Shown: piece after piece, positions 45,727 to 56,586 of the stretch
Layout: each line of letters starts with the position of its first letter
Position numbering within the stretch: the first letter of the stretch is position 1
From: Kappaphycus alvarezii
Taxonomy: Eukaryota > Rhodophyta > Florideophyceae > Gigartinales > Solieriaceae
Length of the DNA stretch: 64,000 bases
Reading direction: 5' to 3'
Assembly (NCBI GenBank): GCA_002205965.3
Contig: NADL03000625.1
Location: forward strand, 1 to 64,000
Made by a program: the position numbers and the translations under genes
Notes under the pieces: model-generated
What the model was told of the DNA's origin: nothing
What the model saw: the letters and a program-made list of their open reading frames with translations, nothing else
Database searches by the model: none

Positions 45727-46723
45727 ATGCAGACGGACACTCCTTCAGAATGGCCTTCCCCACCTAATGCACCGTCATCGATCCCTCGAAACGCTCTTTT
45801 ACTCCAATTTTAGCCTACGCCGATCTCAGAGTCCGACCTCGAGACGCAGACACCATCTCTACCTTCCCTCGCCGCTCCCTTTCATCAACACCAGCCCATA
45901 TCTGCATCTGATATCGAAACACAGCTTCCACTGACAGGTTAAACGCAGTAGCGTGCCCCCCATCGTCTACAGCCTATCGTTGTATCTGATCTTTCCACGG
46001 GTTTGTCCACCAAGGTCAATGAAGGAGGTGAACAATCACTTCAATTTCGCAAAGAAAAATTGGGGAAATTGAGAACCGGCGCGGTCGTGGTAAGGGCTTT
46101 ACCGAAAATGTGCTTGCGTTAGCTAAATCATGGATTGAACAGCCCGGCAAAGGATGTAATCAAAGTGAAAAGTTTATGTGTTCGGGTATCGAAAGTATCT
46201 TTCGAGCAAAGTATAACGTTAAGCGCACAAAATGTCTCTAAGAAGTTCATGGCATCGAACGGGGCGCGAAGTCCAACATTTCATTGCTGCTCCATCGAAA
46301 GTGAGAAGTATGGAATTCTCGGGAGCGAACGATGAGATGATCGCAGTCATTGTCCAGGAACAATATAGAAAGAGGGCAGGCAAATTGAATAAGGACGGTA
46401 CAGTTTCGTATGCACTGCCGTTCAAATGGCTATCCACGGGTGACTTTCTCTCCCAACATGACAAATTTGAGAAAGAGTACGGCAAGCAGAATTCCAGATC
46501 AACACCTTCGAAGAGTACCAGCTGTAGAAATAATACAGCGTTTATTGACCGGAACACTCGAGGCGAACGATGTAATGATGAGCATGAGAGTTTAAATGGT
46601 CACGTCGAAGAAGATAGGAACACTGCAACGGGAGCGTTGGTTTTTTCGGAAGAGGAAGTTAGGGCAGAACGAAAGGAATTAAAAGGAAGAAGACAGAGGG
46701 AAAAAATAGACGGCAAGACTTGA
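45727..46723 (+). pseudogene. PIF/Harbinger accessory (Myb/SANT-like) protein, decayed
   Basis: An ATG at 45727 opens MQTDTPSEWPSPPNAPSSIP. After frameshifts, a recognisable stretch at about 46070-46220 reads GRGKGFTENVLALAKSWIEQ and SGIESIFRAKYNVKRTK. In the next frame come SSWHRTGREVQHFIAAPSKV, MEFSGANDEMIAVIVQEQY and DFLSQHDKFEKEYGK, then a charged C-terminus ending 46723. In Harbinger elements a Myb/SANT-like second protein binds the ends and imports the transposase. Here it lies tail to tail with a Harbinger-type transposase, which supports the assignment. Multiple frameshifts and stops make it non-functional. Confidence 0.6.
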
Positions 46724-47700
46724 GTGTAAACCAAACGCTGCAAAAGATCCAAGAGAGCTTGTCCGAAGGTAATCGGATCCTTGGAAGAGGACCGGGAGAG
46801 GCGAAACAAATGAGCTGACGAGGCGCATGATATTGCTCATAGAAGCGAGACTGTAGAACGCCAAATGCTCGTTCAATGTCTTTTCGTCATGACTCTTGTA
46901 TCTTGGTATGTAACTGCTTCCCTCCATCTGCAGGTTCGTGTATCGGTCGCGCAAAAATTGTCCATCGGGGATATATGCCATCTACCAAAAAGTACCCATT
47001 CTGCGAGCTTGGTCAATACGATGCAGCTTATATTCACTTGTAACGTTGATCTCGTACGTTCCGTTTAGTATCGTCGTGAACAGTAGCGATACCTCCAATA
47101 GTGTCTTGTCGTTGTTGATTCTACACCTCCCAGCAAACCATCGCCATATATATAAGTCCCTGTCGCACCATGCTTCAACTGCAATCGTTGCCAGTTTTCC
47201 TTCTTTCGTGTTATGATACTGTCCTTTTAGAGCAGCCGAACAGTTCTTACCTTTGATCTTACATTCGTCCACACATCCAATGCACCCCTTGAAGCCATGT
47301 TCACCATAGCGATTGAACATTTCATCCGATTCGCTAACTGTAGGTAGGCTGTTGAAGAATCGTTACCCGTAAATGATTTTAATGTGACGACAAAAAAACT
47401 TAAAGTACTTCCAAAGCGTGTCGGGAGCCATTCTGCAGCCGTCATCCATGTCATCAAAAGATCTGGCAGTGCCAAGAACCCAGAGACAAGCTAAAAGCTT
47501 TATCTCCGGCGCGATACCTCTTCGACCTGCTGCATTTCTTCGCACGCCCTAAACAGTAGGAAAAGCCAAAATTAGATCTTTCAAAAGCTTGAGGAACATA
47601 CTTCGTGGTACTCGAAAACGACGCCGGAAGCTGCTTTGTGGATATGTAGGAGACGTCCAAGATAGTCCCTAATCCAAGTGCTTTCCCCTCGATCAATGTA
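46679..47700 (-). pseudogene. PIF/Harbinger-type transposase, decayed
   Basis: The minus strand gives, in separate frames, RRNAAGRRGIAPEIKLLACL with WVLGTARSFDDMDDGCRMAP, then YGEHGFKGCIGCVDECKIKG, GQYHNTKEGKLATIAVEAWC and DLYIWRWFAGRCRINNDKTL, then after a stop MAYIPDGQFLRDRY. These match the order of the DDE_Tnp_4 (plant-type Harbinger) domain: KLLACLRVLG, the first Asp in GSVD/GCVD, the second in the CDRDLYIW region, and DGIYP. The Glu motif (ERAFG) is no longer recognisable. It overlaps the end of the accessory gene in opposite orientation. I could not define the terminal inverted repeats. Confidence 0.8.
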
Positions 47701-47765
47701 GTGGCTTCCCATCGCTCTTCCACGCCGGTTGGTCTTTGGCTTTCTGACAACAGAAACGGCAGCAA

Positions 47766-48108
47766 TAGATGCCGCGACAGCCGCAGATCGATTACGGAGA
47801 AAGATAGCTTCTACGGAATCGGTATCACTCTTGTTTTGCTGCTGTTTTGGAGCAGATTTATGTTGAAGATGCCGTCCTGGATAAGCATCTGATCTGCAAG
47901 CTCGAATGTAAGGGAGATGGCGAGGGTAGCCTGCTTATCATATAAAATTTTAAGGTTTCGAAACGATTGGCTCACAGTGAGTACGACATAGGCTCATACA
48001 ATAACTCGTACTCAATATAGCAACCAACTGCTATGCATGGCAGCGATTTGGAGCGCTATTTAACTGTTCTATTCCTAAACATTCCTGCAAATTTTAGCCG
48101 ACTGGTAG
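47766..48108. other. No recognisable gene
   Basis: Flank of the Harbinger pair. No domain or clear repeat recognised. Confidence 0.4.
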
Positions 48109-48175
48109 TCTGGCTCTTAATTTTTGAAAGACATGGTCGATTGGGGCCCGGGATATCTTAGAGGGTTACCGGTGA
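48109..48175 (+). repeat. Short dispersed repeat R2, partial copy
   Basis: CTTAATTTTTGAAAGACATG, GTCGATTGGGGCCCGGGATA and TCTTAGAGGGTTACCGGTGA correspond to the middle of R2 at 13034-13093. Only about 65 bp are recognisable. Confidence 0.55.
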
Positions 48176-48260
48176 TGGAGAGTCCTATTTGTCAGCAAAG
48201 TTACCTGATAACTTGTATGAAGCAAAGTGCTTTGAGCATACCACGAGATATGCCCGCCCC

Positions 48261-48850
48261 TTACTCATCCTTCTCCCCACCAATTTCTAACCCCTCCAGA
48301 TCGGCAGCGACATCACGGACGTCTTCGCGGTCCGAAGAGTTGAGATCAGACCAGTCCATCCAGCGAGCAGGCACCCACAAATGCTCCGTGCCGTAGGGTC
48401 CCATCACAGGCAGGTTAGTGTCCTTCTCCGTGGCCGTTATAGTCCCACTCTCGCGCCATGACGTCTGCCCATAGACGCCTTTGGGTGTTGTTTGGTAATC
48501 GGCGGTTTCCACCAAGGTGGAAGAGTAGAGCTTCCCGCCACTAGGTAGCGGGCGCGGGGTGTTCGGTACCACAGGGTAGTTCACTATGGGCCTGTTTCTT
48601 TGGGGAACAGACGGAGCCGAGTGAGAATCCGACCTTAAGCCATCAAATATTGCGAACAAAAGGTCCCTCACGGAGCGGTTCATACCACGCTTTGCTGTCT
48701 TGGACGCTTTCACACGAGGTAGCAGATCGCATATGATTGCCGCCACCACGTGACCGATCCCGTAGTCACGCCACACAGTTACACTGTGCAGGCGGGTGAA
48801 CCGTTGGAGTTCAGACACGAGGTGCTTGAGGTGCAGTTGCAGTTAGTCAC
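48261..48850 (-). CDS. Orphan repeated gene, second copy (GPYGTE family)
   Basis: An uninterrupted minus-strand frame of about 195 codons ends at 48261. No ATG lies near its 5' end: it opens after a TAA near 48846 and reads LQLHLKHLVSELQRFTRLHS. Visible parts are a hydrophobic segment (DYGIGHVVAAIICDLLPRV), a basic stretch (KASKTAKRGMNRSVRD), a Pro-rich linker (VPNTPRPLPSGGKLYSS), and the conserved end GVYGQTSWRESGTITATEKD, GPYGTEHLWVPARWMDWSD plus an acidic tail. The last 75 residues are shared with 11600-11880. I recognise no family. Presence in two copies beside mobile elements suggests a transposon-borne gene. Confidence 0.45.
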
Positions 48851-48894
48851 CGACGGTGAAGTCACAAGTGCAAGTCAATACCTGGTCGATAAAG

Positions 48895-49120
48895 TAGATG
48901 GCTACAGTACTGTACTGTACGGGTCCACTGTAAGTACAGTATAGAGTGGAATCATTCAGTTATCTCTGTTCACTTTTGGTAATGTAATGTATTGGAGTTG
49001 GAAGAATATACTGTACACTGTACAGAATTGATAATAATTTTAAAGCATTACTACCAACGGTCTAGTACAGTATACAGTAAAGGTAGAGTACAGTACTGTA
49101 CAGTACTGTAGCAGACTGTG
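48895..49120. repeat. Cluster of TACAGTACTGTA palindromic repeats
   Basis: The stretch has many overlapping GTACAGTAC and TACTGTAC units, for example CTACAGTACTGTACTGTACGG near 48902 and GTACAGTACTGTACAGTACTG near 49090, plus TGTACACTGTACAG near 49011. Low-complexity palindromic DNA that could form cruciforms. Isolated units occur near 1260 and 45260. Confidence 0.7.
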
Positions 49121-50473
49121 GATCGTTTTAGGGTTATGAAGCGATGAATTTTACATTGCTGGTGACTGCCACTCTGCCAGTTCGAGCAAACATCTCCATT
49201 ACAGTGAAGGAACACCTATCTTCCCCACCGTACAGTTGAGTACCATATCATCAGAAAAAATATTAGACCACTAGGCCGTCGATTATAGAGTATAAACTCT
49301 GCGGTAGGTACTGACAGCTTTATTGGCCAGTCGAGAAATATCGACGAGAACCAAATTTTAAAATTATCTGCCTCGGCAAATTTCAGATCAGTTGCCTCGC
49401 AGCACAGGAGAAGAGGGAGAAGGATCTTTACTCATTACTTATCTTGAGTGCATAATTTCATGCCCAATCTAGATTCACATGGAATCCCATCACGCCGTTG
49501 TTCACGTTCAGAAGAGTCCACTCTCTTTCACCATTCAGTCTCAGAGTCGAAAATACGATATTATCCTCCATGAATAAAACACCCAAAACTTCCCCGTCGT
49601 CTCATATCTACTTTGAAACAGTCTAGCTTTACTCAATTAATTCTTCCAATGCACCCTACTCCCGTAACTTTCTCTCATTGAACCTTGACGCCATAACGGT
49701 TTTATTGAATAAAATGTTCGACTACTGCGATCGCCATCGATACCAGTCAAACGACCACTCCCAATTGCATTCCTCTATACCAAACGCTGCTGCGACAGTT
49801 TCGTCCAACGCAGCATCTCATGCGGCTAGCATTGGGCCAGTTTGGAAATGTTGTCCGCTGACTCTATCTCTATAACACGGACCCGCCTTGTCCCGTTTCG
49901 AAAAGGAACCGTTTTACATGCTACAAGGGTCAGACGACAAAGGAAACTACCCAATCATTCCCCCTCTCTTACAGGTCCAACGAGTGACGCACTTAAAAGT
50001 ATTCCCCTATACCAATAAAAACTAGCTAGTTTACCCCGCAATGAGCCGGCCCAAGTAAAGTAGTACTTACCTTTTCTTTATCAATATGCACATATTCCTA
50101 AAAACGTCATTTGTCATTACCGGAGGGGGAAAGCTTTGGTGCTTTATTAATTTAGAGACAGTGGCGGTTATTAACCGAAAGGGGGGTACCTACGCATGAT
50201 TATGGAAATCGAGAAACTATCTCGTCTCTTACTTATGAGAAATGAAATCAATCAAGCAAAAAGCTTCCGTAAACCCAAATTTTGATTTTCACCTGCATTT
50301 TTTGAGTAGACTTTACGAGTCCAAGTATTTCGTGATTATCATACATTCTTTGTATCTATCAAAATGCATCCTATTTTCTTCCAGCAGGGGCAAACGTTTG
50401 GGTTGTTGGTGTTTACTTTATTGGGTTGGTATACTTAATTTTCCTGCTAAGAGCAATCACAGACTAGGACTAC
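49121..50473. other. No recognisable gene; diverged R1-like blocks
   Basis: No gene is supported. Short R1-like end blocks are visible: AATAAAACACCCAAAACTTCCC near 49574 (minus), GGAGGGGGAAAGCTTTGGTG near 50123 and GGGGCAAACGTTTGGGTTG near 50387 (plus). Confidence 0.45.
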
Positions 50474-50670
50474 TGTAAGTAGTAACCTCCAATGCCGCTT
50501 GTTTGCTGGCTTGCCTCCTTTCCACCCTCTGGTAGATTGGAGTGCCATCTACAGTTTTCGATGCATTGTACGGTTTCGCAAATGGCTTGGCCATTATACG
50601 GTATCTACGCTCCGGTACAAATTTACTGGGTACCAACCCACATATCTACCACAGTAAATTAACCCCCGTG
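50474..50670 (+). mobile_element. 3'-terminal relic of the R2-like non-LTR element
   Basis: In plus orientation this matches the reverse complement of 21266-21450 very closely, from TAACCTCCAATGCCGCTTG through CCACCCTCTGGTAGATTGGA, GATGCATTGTACGGTTTCGC and TACGCTCCGGTACAAATTTA to CACATATCTACCACAGTAAA. It contains the end of the ORF and the 3' untranslated region only. Confidence 0.8.
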
Positions 50671-50939
50671 TTAGTAGTAAGTAAGGAAACGTTTGGGTTG
50701 GTTTACTGCGAGTGGAACATAGGGTGAAAATCCTGTTAACCTTTGCAATTGAACACTTTGTCCGTCTCTCCTCCTTCGCGTGAAATAGTGTCACTACACA
50801 CAGAAAAGTGTCGGAATAAGATACTTCTCCAACTGTCCAATACATTTGACCACCTTGCAGGCGAATACACCTAATCCGTCGTTCCTGCCAGGAATGTATT
50901 GACTTCACCGAGAAGTACGGAAAGGTTCGGGGGGTTTAA

Positions 50940-51124
50940 TGCAAAGGCACTCTGCAGCAGCCGTCATGTCCAATGCGGCCTGCTTGATGGCTGGCCTCAA
51001 GGCGGCCTTTTAGGGGGCGTAGTTCCTCCCCATTACACCTTTTCGAGTCGATTGCGGTTGCCTGGAAAACTTTAGGATGAATCGAATATATCTTCCAACA
51101 GTAAAGACACCCAAAACCTTCCCC
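50940..51124 (-). repeat. Short dispersed repeat R1, long minus copy
   Basis: In plus orientation this runs from CTTGATGGCTGGCCTCAAGG through CTTTTAGGGGGCGTAGTTCC, TTTTCGAGTCGATTGCGGTT, GCCTGGAAAACTTTAGGATG and TCGAATATATCTTCCAACAG to ACCCAAAACCTTCCCC. It is the best full-length partner of 12179-12330. Confidence 0.75.
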
Positions 51125-51659
51125 GCAGTTGCAAATACGTGTGCGTCAATTCATTCGTTTGTGGTAAGCAAATCAAAGCCCAAATTTATATTGACGGTAA
51201 TGCTGTGATCTCCATGGCAATTCGACTCATTTTTCATTCTTTATATCCGCTGTTTCAATCAGAGAACGGTCACGAGCTGTGTCGAATAGCTCCATGAGAT
51301 ACAGAGTATTAAGTTTGTCTTTTCGTTGACCATACGAATGAATTAGTATTGGGACTGGAGATCAGCGAAACAGTTTAAATGGTCCCATTGCTTGTATTGA
51401 TGAAATGTTATGTATTCCTATGTGGAAAGAGCCTCCAATATCTTCATACATTTGGGCAGCAGAAGCGCCTATAGAAGATTCAGTTTGATCAAATTCCACG
51501 TACATTTCTTACATTAAACCCCCTAAATCCCCTAATCCCCGTAATGCTAGATTTTTATGAATTACGCGCTACCGGATTATCAGTTGTGTAGATAGCATAC
51601 CATAGCTAGGAGGATATGTCCTACGTACTTCACAGTTTCACACTATTTCAGCTTTACTC
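51125..51659. other. No recognisable gene
   Basis: No coding or repeat signal recognised between the R1 copy and the non-LTR relic. Confidence 0.4.
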
Positions 51660-52040
51660 TACACTACCGGTCGCATGGAGAACACATGATGAAGCCGGAC
51701 ATTAGTGCGACGGGTGCAGGTGGCGGCACCGATTACCACGATGTCACTTTCGTAAACCCACTGGTCCCTTCTAACCTCAGGATGAATATGTTTAACCCAC
51801 TCAGGAGCTTGAACTCGGACCAGGCAGCCAAGCTAAGAAAATACTAGGGTTCATCGCTGTGTTTCATGGCAGAAACAGGCTCTTTCCGGTTCCTATCTCT
51901 ATGCTCGGAGCATGGCATCCCGATGCGTTCACCACCACCAAGGAAGTGGAACCATCGGTAGCCAGCTGAGCCTTGGACCAGTACTCTATGGTGAGGGCCA
52001 TTCTATTTCAACGACAAGCCGCGTTGATGGGCTCTTCCAG
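51660..52040 (+). mobile_element. Relic of the R2-like non-LTR element: endonuclease core
   Basis: The plus strand reads MMKPDISATGAGGGTDYHDV with VTFVNPLVPSNLRMNMFNPL, then a stop, and in the next frame FIAVFHGRNRLFPVPISMLG followed by AWHPDAFTTTKEVEPSVAS. This aligns with the endonuclease region of the element at 21.4-22.0 kb. It keeps the KPD...D core of R2-type enzymes but has stops and a frameshift. Confidence 0.75.
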
Positions 52041-52864
52041 CCGTTAACCTGGCTACCAGCTACATTTTTAACTTTATAGAAATGGAGTTTCGAAGTTATA
52101 CTTATGGAGGCAATTTGACCCAGTTCACTTCTATATCTAGTTTCTCCTGAGCTTCCTTGTTTTTATCCGCCTCTTTCTTTCATATCTTCACTTTTCTCTC
52201 TCAACAACATTTTATTCACTCGCAGTTTTTAATGAAACATGTCTTTTAAAGATTTATATCTTATTTATTTTTCAAACTCTTCAAAAGATTTCCTCTTTTT
52301 CTCGTTTCTTGTTTACATACTTGTTCCTTTCTATACAAGAAATATTCTAATAAAACCGAAGAAGAAATTTTAAGCGGTTTTGTCGAATCAGGACTCAACG
52401 GTTTTCCGATGTTTTAGGTAAGTTGTCTTGTCTTTATAATTTGTCTGCACCCTTATTTCATATGAAACGAGCAACGACCGCTCAAAAAGGTAGTCGAAGT
52501 CGAATAGGGAATCAATCAGAAAGTAACCAAACACAATCAGAAAATGATGCTATCACAACGGCAATGACTATTTGTGAAGGATATAAAATATGCAACAATA
52601 TAAACTGCAATCGCAACATCAATGGCTATTCCTGAAGAATATAAAATATCCAACGAAAATAGGTCAGTATTCTTGTCCCCTTTTTCGAAGGTTATAAGTA
52701 TCTTATTCTAAAAGTGAGCAATTTTCCCCGTTCACAAACCTTTAATTGCGAAAAGAAGGCAGTTGTTATTTAACGTATATGTTTGCGTAAAAAGCACTTG
52801 GCTTCGATCATATTTGTCTTCCAATTGTAAAACACTTAAACCTTTCCCATTTTGTGCTTGTATA
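52041..52864. other. No recognisable gene; R1 end block at 52804-52850
   Basis: AT-rich with no supported gene. An R1 terminal block is present in reverse (TTGTCTTCCAATTGTAAAAC then ACTTAAACCTTTCCCA). Confidence 0.4.
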
Positions 52865-53248
52865 ATGACTACTAGAACCAAATCGGAGAATCTACCCAGT
52901 TGCTCCTCTGCGTTAAAGGGATGCAACCCTAAAGCTGAAAATAAGCAAACCTGTTTCGTTCCGGAGGAAACTGGGTCGAAGGACAATTCTGCGAACCGAA
53001 TTTCATTTCAAGATATCAAGAATGAAAAAATACTCGAACACAAGCGCAGTACTTTAAAGAACGCAACAGAGTCTCTGAAAATAGAGAAGGAAACTATCCG
53101 GGCTGAACTTCAAAACGTTAACCTAGATCTTGGTTGCTCCATGTTCAAGGCTGAAAATGAAAACTTAAAGCAGGAAATAGGGGAGAAAAGTACTGCGAAA
53201 AAAATCGCGCCGGGGTTTGGGCAAAGGATGAAACTCGTCAACGCATAG
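52865..53248 (+). CDS. Small coiled-coil hypothetical protein
   Basis: The frame is open from about 52763. I choose the ATG at 52865 because upstream codons lie in an R1 repeat block. It gives about 127 residues: MTTRTKSENLPSCSSALKGC at the start, then a charged heptad-like region (residues about 58-113: NEKILEHKRSTLKNATES, KIEKETIRAELQNVN, FKAENENLKQEIGE) and a basic end. The periodicity and lack of prolines support a real coiled coil. No family is recognised and no homologue is seen in the window. It could be a fragment of a larger gene or of a mobile element. Confidence 0.4.
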   Translation: MTTRTKSENLPSCSSALKGCNPKAENKQTCFVPEETGSKDNSANRISFQDIKNEKILEHKRSTLKNATESLKIEKETIRAELQNVNLDLGCSMFKAENENLKQEIGEKSTAKKIAPGFGQRMKLVNA

Positions 53249-53924
53249 TTCCCATTAATGGAAAGTGTTCTCTTAAGTAGCAGGATGAACCGATTATTTC
53301 ATTTTTAACCCATATACGTATTTATGAAAATGAGCAGTTAATACAATCTAATTCCATACAACTGGGGCAGCTCAATTCTTTCCTTCTCTCCGAACTCCGT
53401 TTGGATTCTCCCTGTTAGAAATGTCAGACGACGAAGTAAACTATCGTTCCCCCCCGGACAGCTCACTGAAAACCAGTTTCTTTAGAGCAAATATTTAATA
53501 TGTACATATTGGGGGTTTAAATCCAGATTATGCCTTTAGTGCTGAGGGGATGGTAAAGAGAACCGCCAGTGCAATGTTATTTTATGAAGCAGACGTTCAG
53601 ACCCCTTTAATATCACGTAAGTAATCTCTTGGAAACATTTTCTTGAGGGAAAATGGAACCACATTGGTTCGCGAAGGGGAAGAAGTTTTTCATTTGAGGT
53701 AGCGGCCAAGTCTAGGCAGATCTAAAAATAACGCAGAGCTCTCTCACCTTTACGCTGAGAGTTATGGGGACCAGGACAAGTAGAGATACGAGGATTAAAA
53801 ATTAACCATCTTGCCTGAATTGCAGTATCCGGTCTTGTACATCTAAGAAAAGCTTTTTTCCGTTTCCTCCGTCTACTTGAAGCTACTACTGTCCGCACCC
53901 GCTGTTTCCAATCTGGATATAAAC
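53249..53924. other. No recognisable gene
   Basis: No coding or repeat signal recognised downstream (3') of the GCC-repeat gene. Confidence 0.4.
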
Positions 53925-54886
53925 CTATGCATCTTCATTCAATTGGGTGCAAAATGCAGCCCCAAATCCACTTACGAGCCCGCTTCGGCATGGCAAGCAT
54001 TCCTTAAGGGACGTAGCCCCTTTTCGGTCTAAGAAGGTATTTCTTGGACAAGCCAAGCAAATGATCCCTCCCATTCTCGGTTGGTAGAAGCCTTTCTCAC
54101 ATTGCACACAGGTATCCGCGGTAGTTGCCCCAAAAGTGAGCCCTCTAGTTCCTCGTGGACACGTCTTGCATACCGAAGCTGACGTTGCCCCTATTTCACT
54201 ACTCCAAGTCCCAATCCGGCAATCCACACAACGGTCCCCTGCCCGCTCATTATACGTACCTTTCCGGCATTGCTTACAAGTATTGAAAGAGTTTGCCCCA
54301 ATGGTCAGACTCTCCGTTCCTTTTGGACATTTACGACATGATTTCGAGCTTTTCGCCCCTATAGCCCCTCCATACGTTCCTATTGCGCAGGGTACACACT
54401 TGGGGCTCCCAGGTGCACTCTGGTAGAACCCAGGTCGACATGGCTTACAATCTCTTCTAGAAGTCCCGCCGGCGATTCGACGACGCGTTCCAGCCGGACA
54501 TGGAATGCATACAGAGGGAGAAGTGGCACCGATATTGTTGCTATAGGTGCCTCTTGGACAGAGATTACATCGCATGCTTCGAGATTCGTTTTGGAAGGAG
54601 CCCGGCTTGCACAGTTTGCAGTCTTCCAAACTTTTTCGATTGAAGAGTGAAGTTGCGGTTCCAGGGGGCAAGAAAGGCAGGCGTAAGGGGAGTTTGAGCC
54701 CATGGAAGGGTTATAGGTGCCAGCGGGGCATGAAATACATGCGTTTGAGTCGGGAAATGGCTGAAAAAATCCAGGAGGACAAGGAATGCAAGGTTCCAGA
54801 AAGTTGGGACTGAATGTCCCCGGTTGACAAGTGGTTCCAAGAGAAGGAGTAAGAAGGAGTAGTAGGAGAATATGAGAAAAACACAT
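53925..54886 (-). pseudogene. Secreted GCC2/GCC3 (ephrin-receptor-like) cysteine-rich protein, one frameshift
   Basis: ATG 54886 opens MCFSHILLLLLLTPSLG, a clear signal peptide. It is followed by about 16 tandem units of the form C-x2-C-(P/R/K)-x-G-(T/F)-(Y/F)-x(n)-C, the GCC2/GCC3 (ephrin-receptor-like) repeat. Examples are CIPCPPGFFQPFPDSNAC, CNLCPRGTYSNNIGATSPSVC without its last residue, and CKQCRKGTYNERAGDRC. A single missing C in the run at about 54664-54669 shifts the frame after CLSCP; both halves are otherwise intact, giving about 320 residues, stop at 53925. Such repeats occur in extracellular proteins; with a signal peptide and no transmembrane helix this looks secreted. Function in this organism is unknown. 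The lone break in a homopolymer makes a sequencing error as likely as a true pseudogene. Confidence 0.8.
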
Positions 54887-56218
54887 TTTGGTTTTTGGAT
54901 TGATGTTGAAACGACTTAGAAAGGGATTGCAGGCTAGAAGAGAAAGATTTCTTGTACTTGAGGGATTCAGGGGGGAGCGAAAGACTGATGCGAGTAGTCA
55001 CAGGGCCCACAAGTGCTCGGCAGGAAATTTGTTCCCCATTTAAATTGAACGATGAAGGTTTAAATGATGTTCGAGTTTCCGGGGCTGCGGATAGGTAGTA
55101 GTCGAACAATTGTAGTTGTTTCAAAATATGTTCTGCGACTGAATCAGGGCTTTCGATTTACTTATCATGAACAATGTAGTTTGGAATGCCATGAAAGTTG
55201 CAATTCAAAGAAACCAGAACGCCTTTTATCATTATTATTTAGTTTAGAATTGGATTGTCACGATGGTGACGCCCACAGGTACAGCATTGAAAATTTTCTT
55301 ATCAATACAAATAAACGATCTGATGAAGGAATCCAGGGTGTTGCTTGAGATGGTAGTTGGATTGGCAGGACCGTAGGGTACCGGCATATAAAGAGACCGT
55401 GTATTTGTCGAGCGCAGATAACGAACTACACTGCGCCTGCACTTGTCTGCCAATTACGATACAGTGTGTGGACAAGCTGATCATATCATCCCACAGATCT
55501 CTAGCTTTATGTGTGATATTTCCCTCCTGACTCGAGAAAGTCCCTTGATACTATACGAATTCTAGCCGTATACTGCTCTCCAATGAAGCAACCGCATATT
55601 CTCTTCTGGGCGGAGACTCCGGTTTGAAGTGGCTATGGATCGTCAGCTCTCAAGATTTATTAAAAGCATTGCAAAGGGATTAATTCACCCATTTTCTTCT
55701 TTTTCACTGTTTGCATCATGAATTCGGTTGTGGTGCAGTAAAAATATATTCTGTTCTTGATAAAAAGCCGACGAAAGGACTACGTCAGGGTAGGGGAGGA
55801 TCACGAGGGTTTCATTTACTGCAGCAAATATGCCGGCTGATACCAAGTCAACTTCTCTGAACTTCTCTAGAAACACCATGATTAATTTCATTTTCCACTG
55901 CAGATCCTGAAAAATGGTTGAACGCAAGTTCATTCGACTCTCAACTTTTACACCGCCCAAAGTAAACGAATCCCACTTACCATTTGGGCCTTCTCTCCGT
56001 TATCTCTCGCGCAACCCTAAGTACCATTCATCCTTCACAATGAGAAACCCATTTTACCCCACTTGCCTCCCATTTTTGTTCAAAATTTACCCGGATCTTT
56101 CCAGTTAGACTTTCGCCACTTTTTGCTGATTAGTTTGGCGCCCATCGTACTACCCGCTTTTTCCGTCAGGGAGAAGCCTTTGGCGTTCTGTCATCGGGAA
56201 AGTGAGGCCTTTTGCCAT
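54887..56218. other. No recognisable gene; possible promoter-like element
   Basis: Upstream (5') of the GCC-repeat gene on the minus strand. Frames up to 137 codons (for example 54711-55124 minus) overlap it and lack domains. GGCATATAAAGAGACCGTG near 55382 is a good TATA-like box on the plus strand without an attached gene. Confidence 0.4.
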
Positions 56219-56274
56219 GTGCCTACTCATCTGTATAAATGTGAATCTTCACATTTTTACAGATGAGTAGGCAC
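56219..56274. repeat. Near-perfect hairpin, 27-bp arms with 2-base loop
   Basis: The left arm 56219-56245 starts GTGCCTACTCATCTGTA and ends ATGTGAA. The right arm 56248-56274 is its reverse complement with one mismatch. The loop is TC. The foldback could be the relic of a palindromic insertion or the stem of a small RNA precursor. Nothing else of the family was seen in the window. Confidence 0.85.
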
Positions 56275-56547
56275 ACATATTTACCGGAGCTAGGGAGCGA
56301 ATTATTGTGCTATGACTACTAGACAAACAGGTCCAGTATATGGTAAAGGAGTGCACAACTGTAGAGCATTTTGGCCCGGCAAAAACTTTTTGCAAAGTCT
56401 GGTCCCAAAACGGCAACACCGTAGACGTGGAGCACTTTGTTTTGTCTTAGCCATGTATGAGGTTATGGAAGCAGGAGGGTCCGTGATCAGAAAAGCTGCT
56501 TTGGCATATTTGCTTCGCTTTGTCTCACTTTCTGGACTCTGTACTCA

Positions 56548-56586
56548 TAGGGAAAAAGGTTTAGGTGGTTTACTCTTGGAAGATAT
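56548..56586 (+). repeat. R1 end block interrupted by the piggyBac-like element
   Basis: GGGAAAAAGGTTTAGGTGG, TTTACTCTTGGAAGATAT is the R1 terminal block up to the insertion point. Its continuation ATATCCGGTCT is found at 61321-61331 on the other side of the element. Confidence 0.8.
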
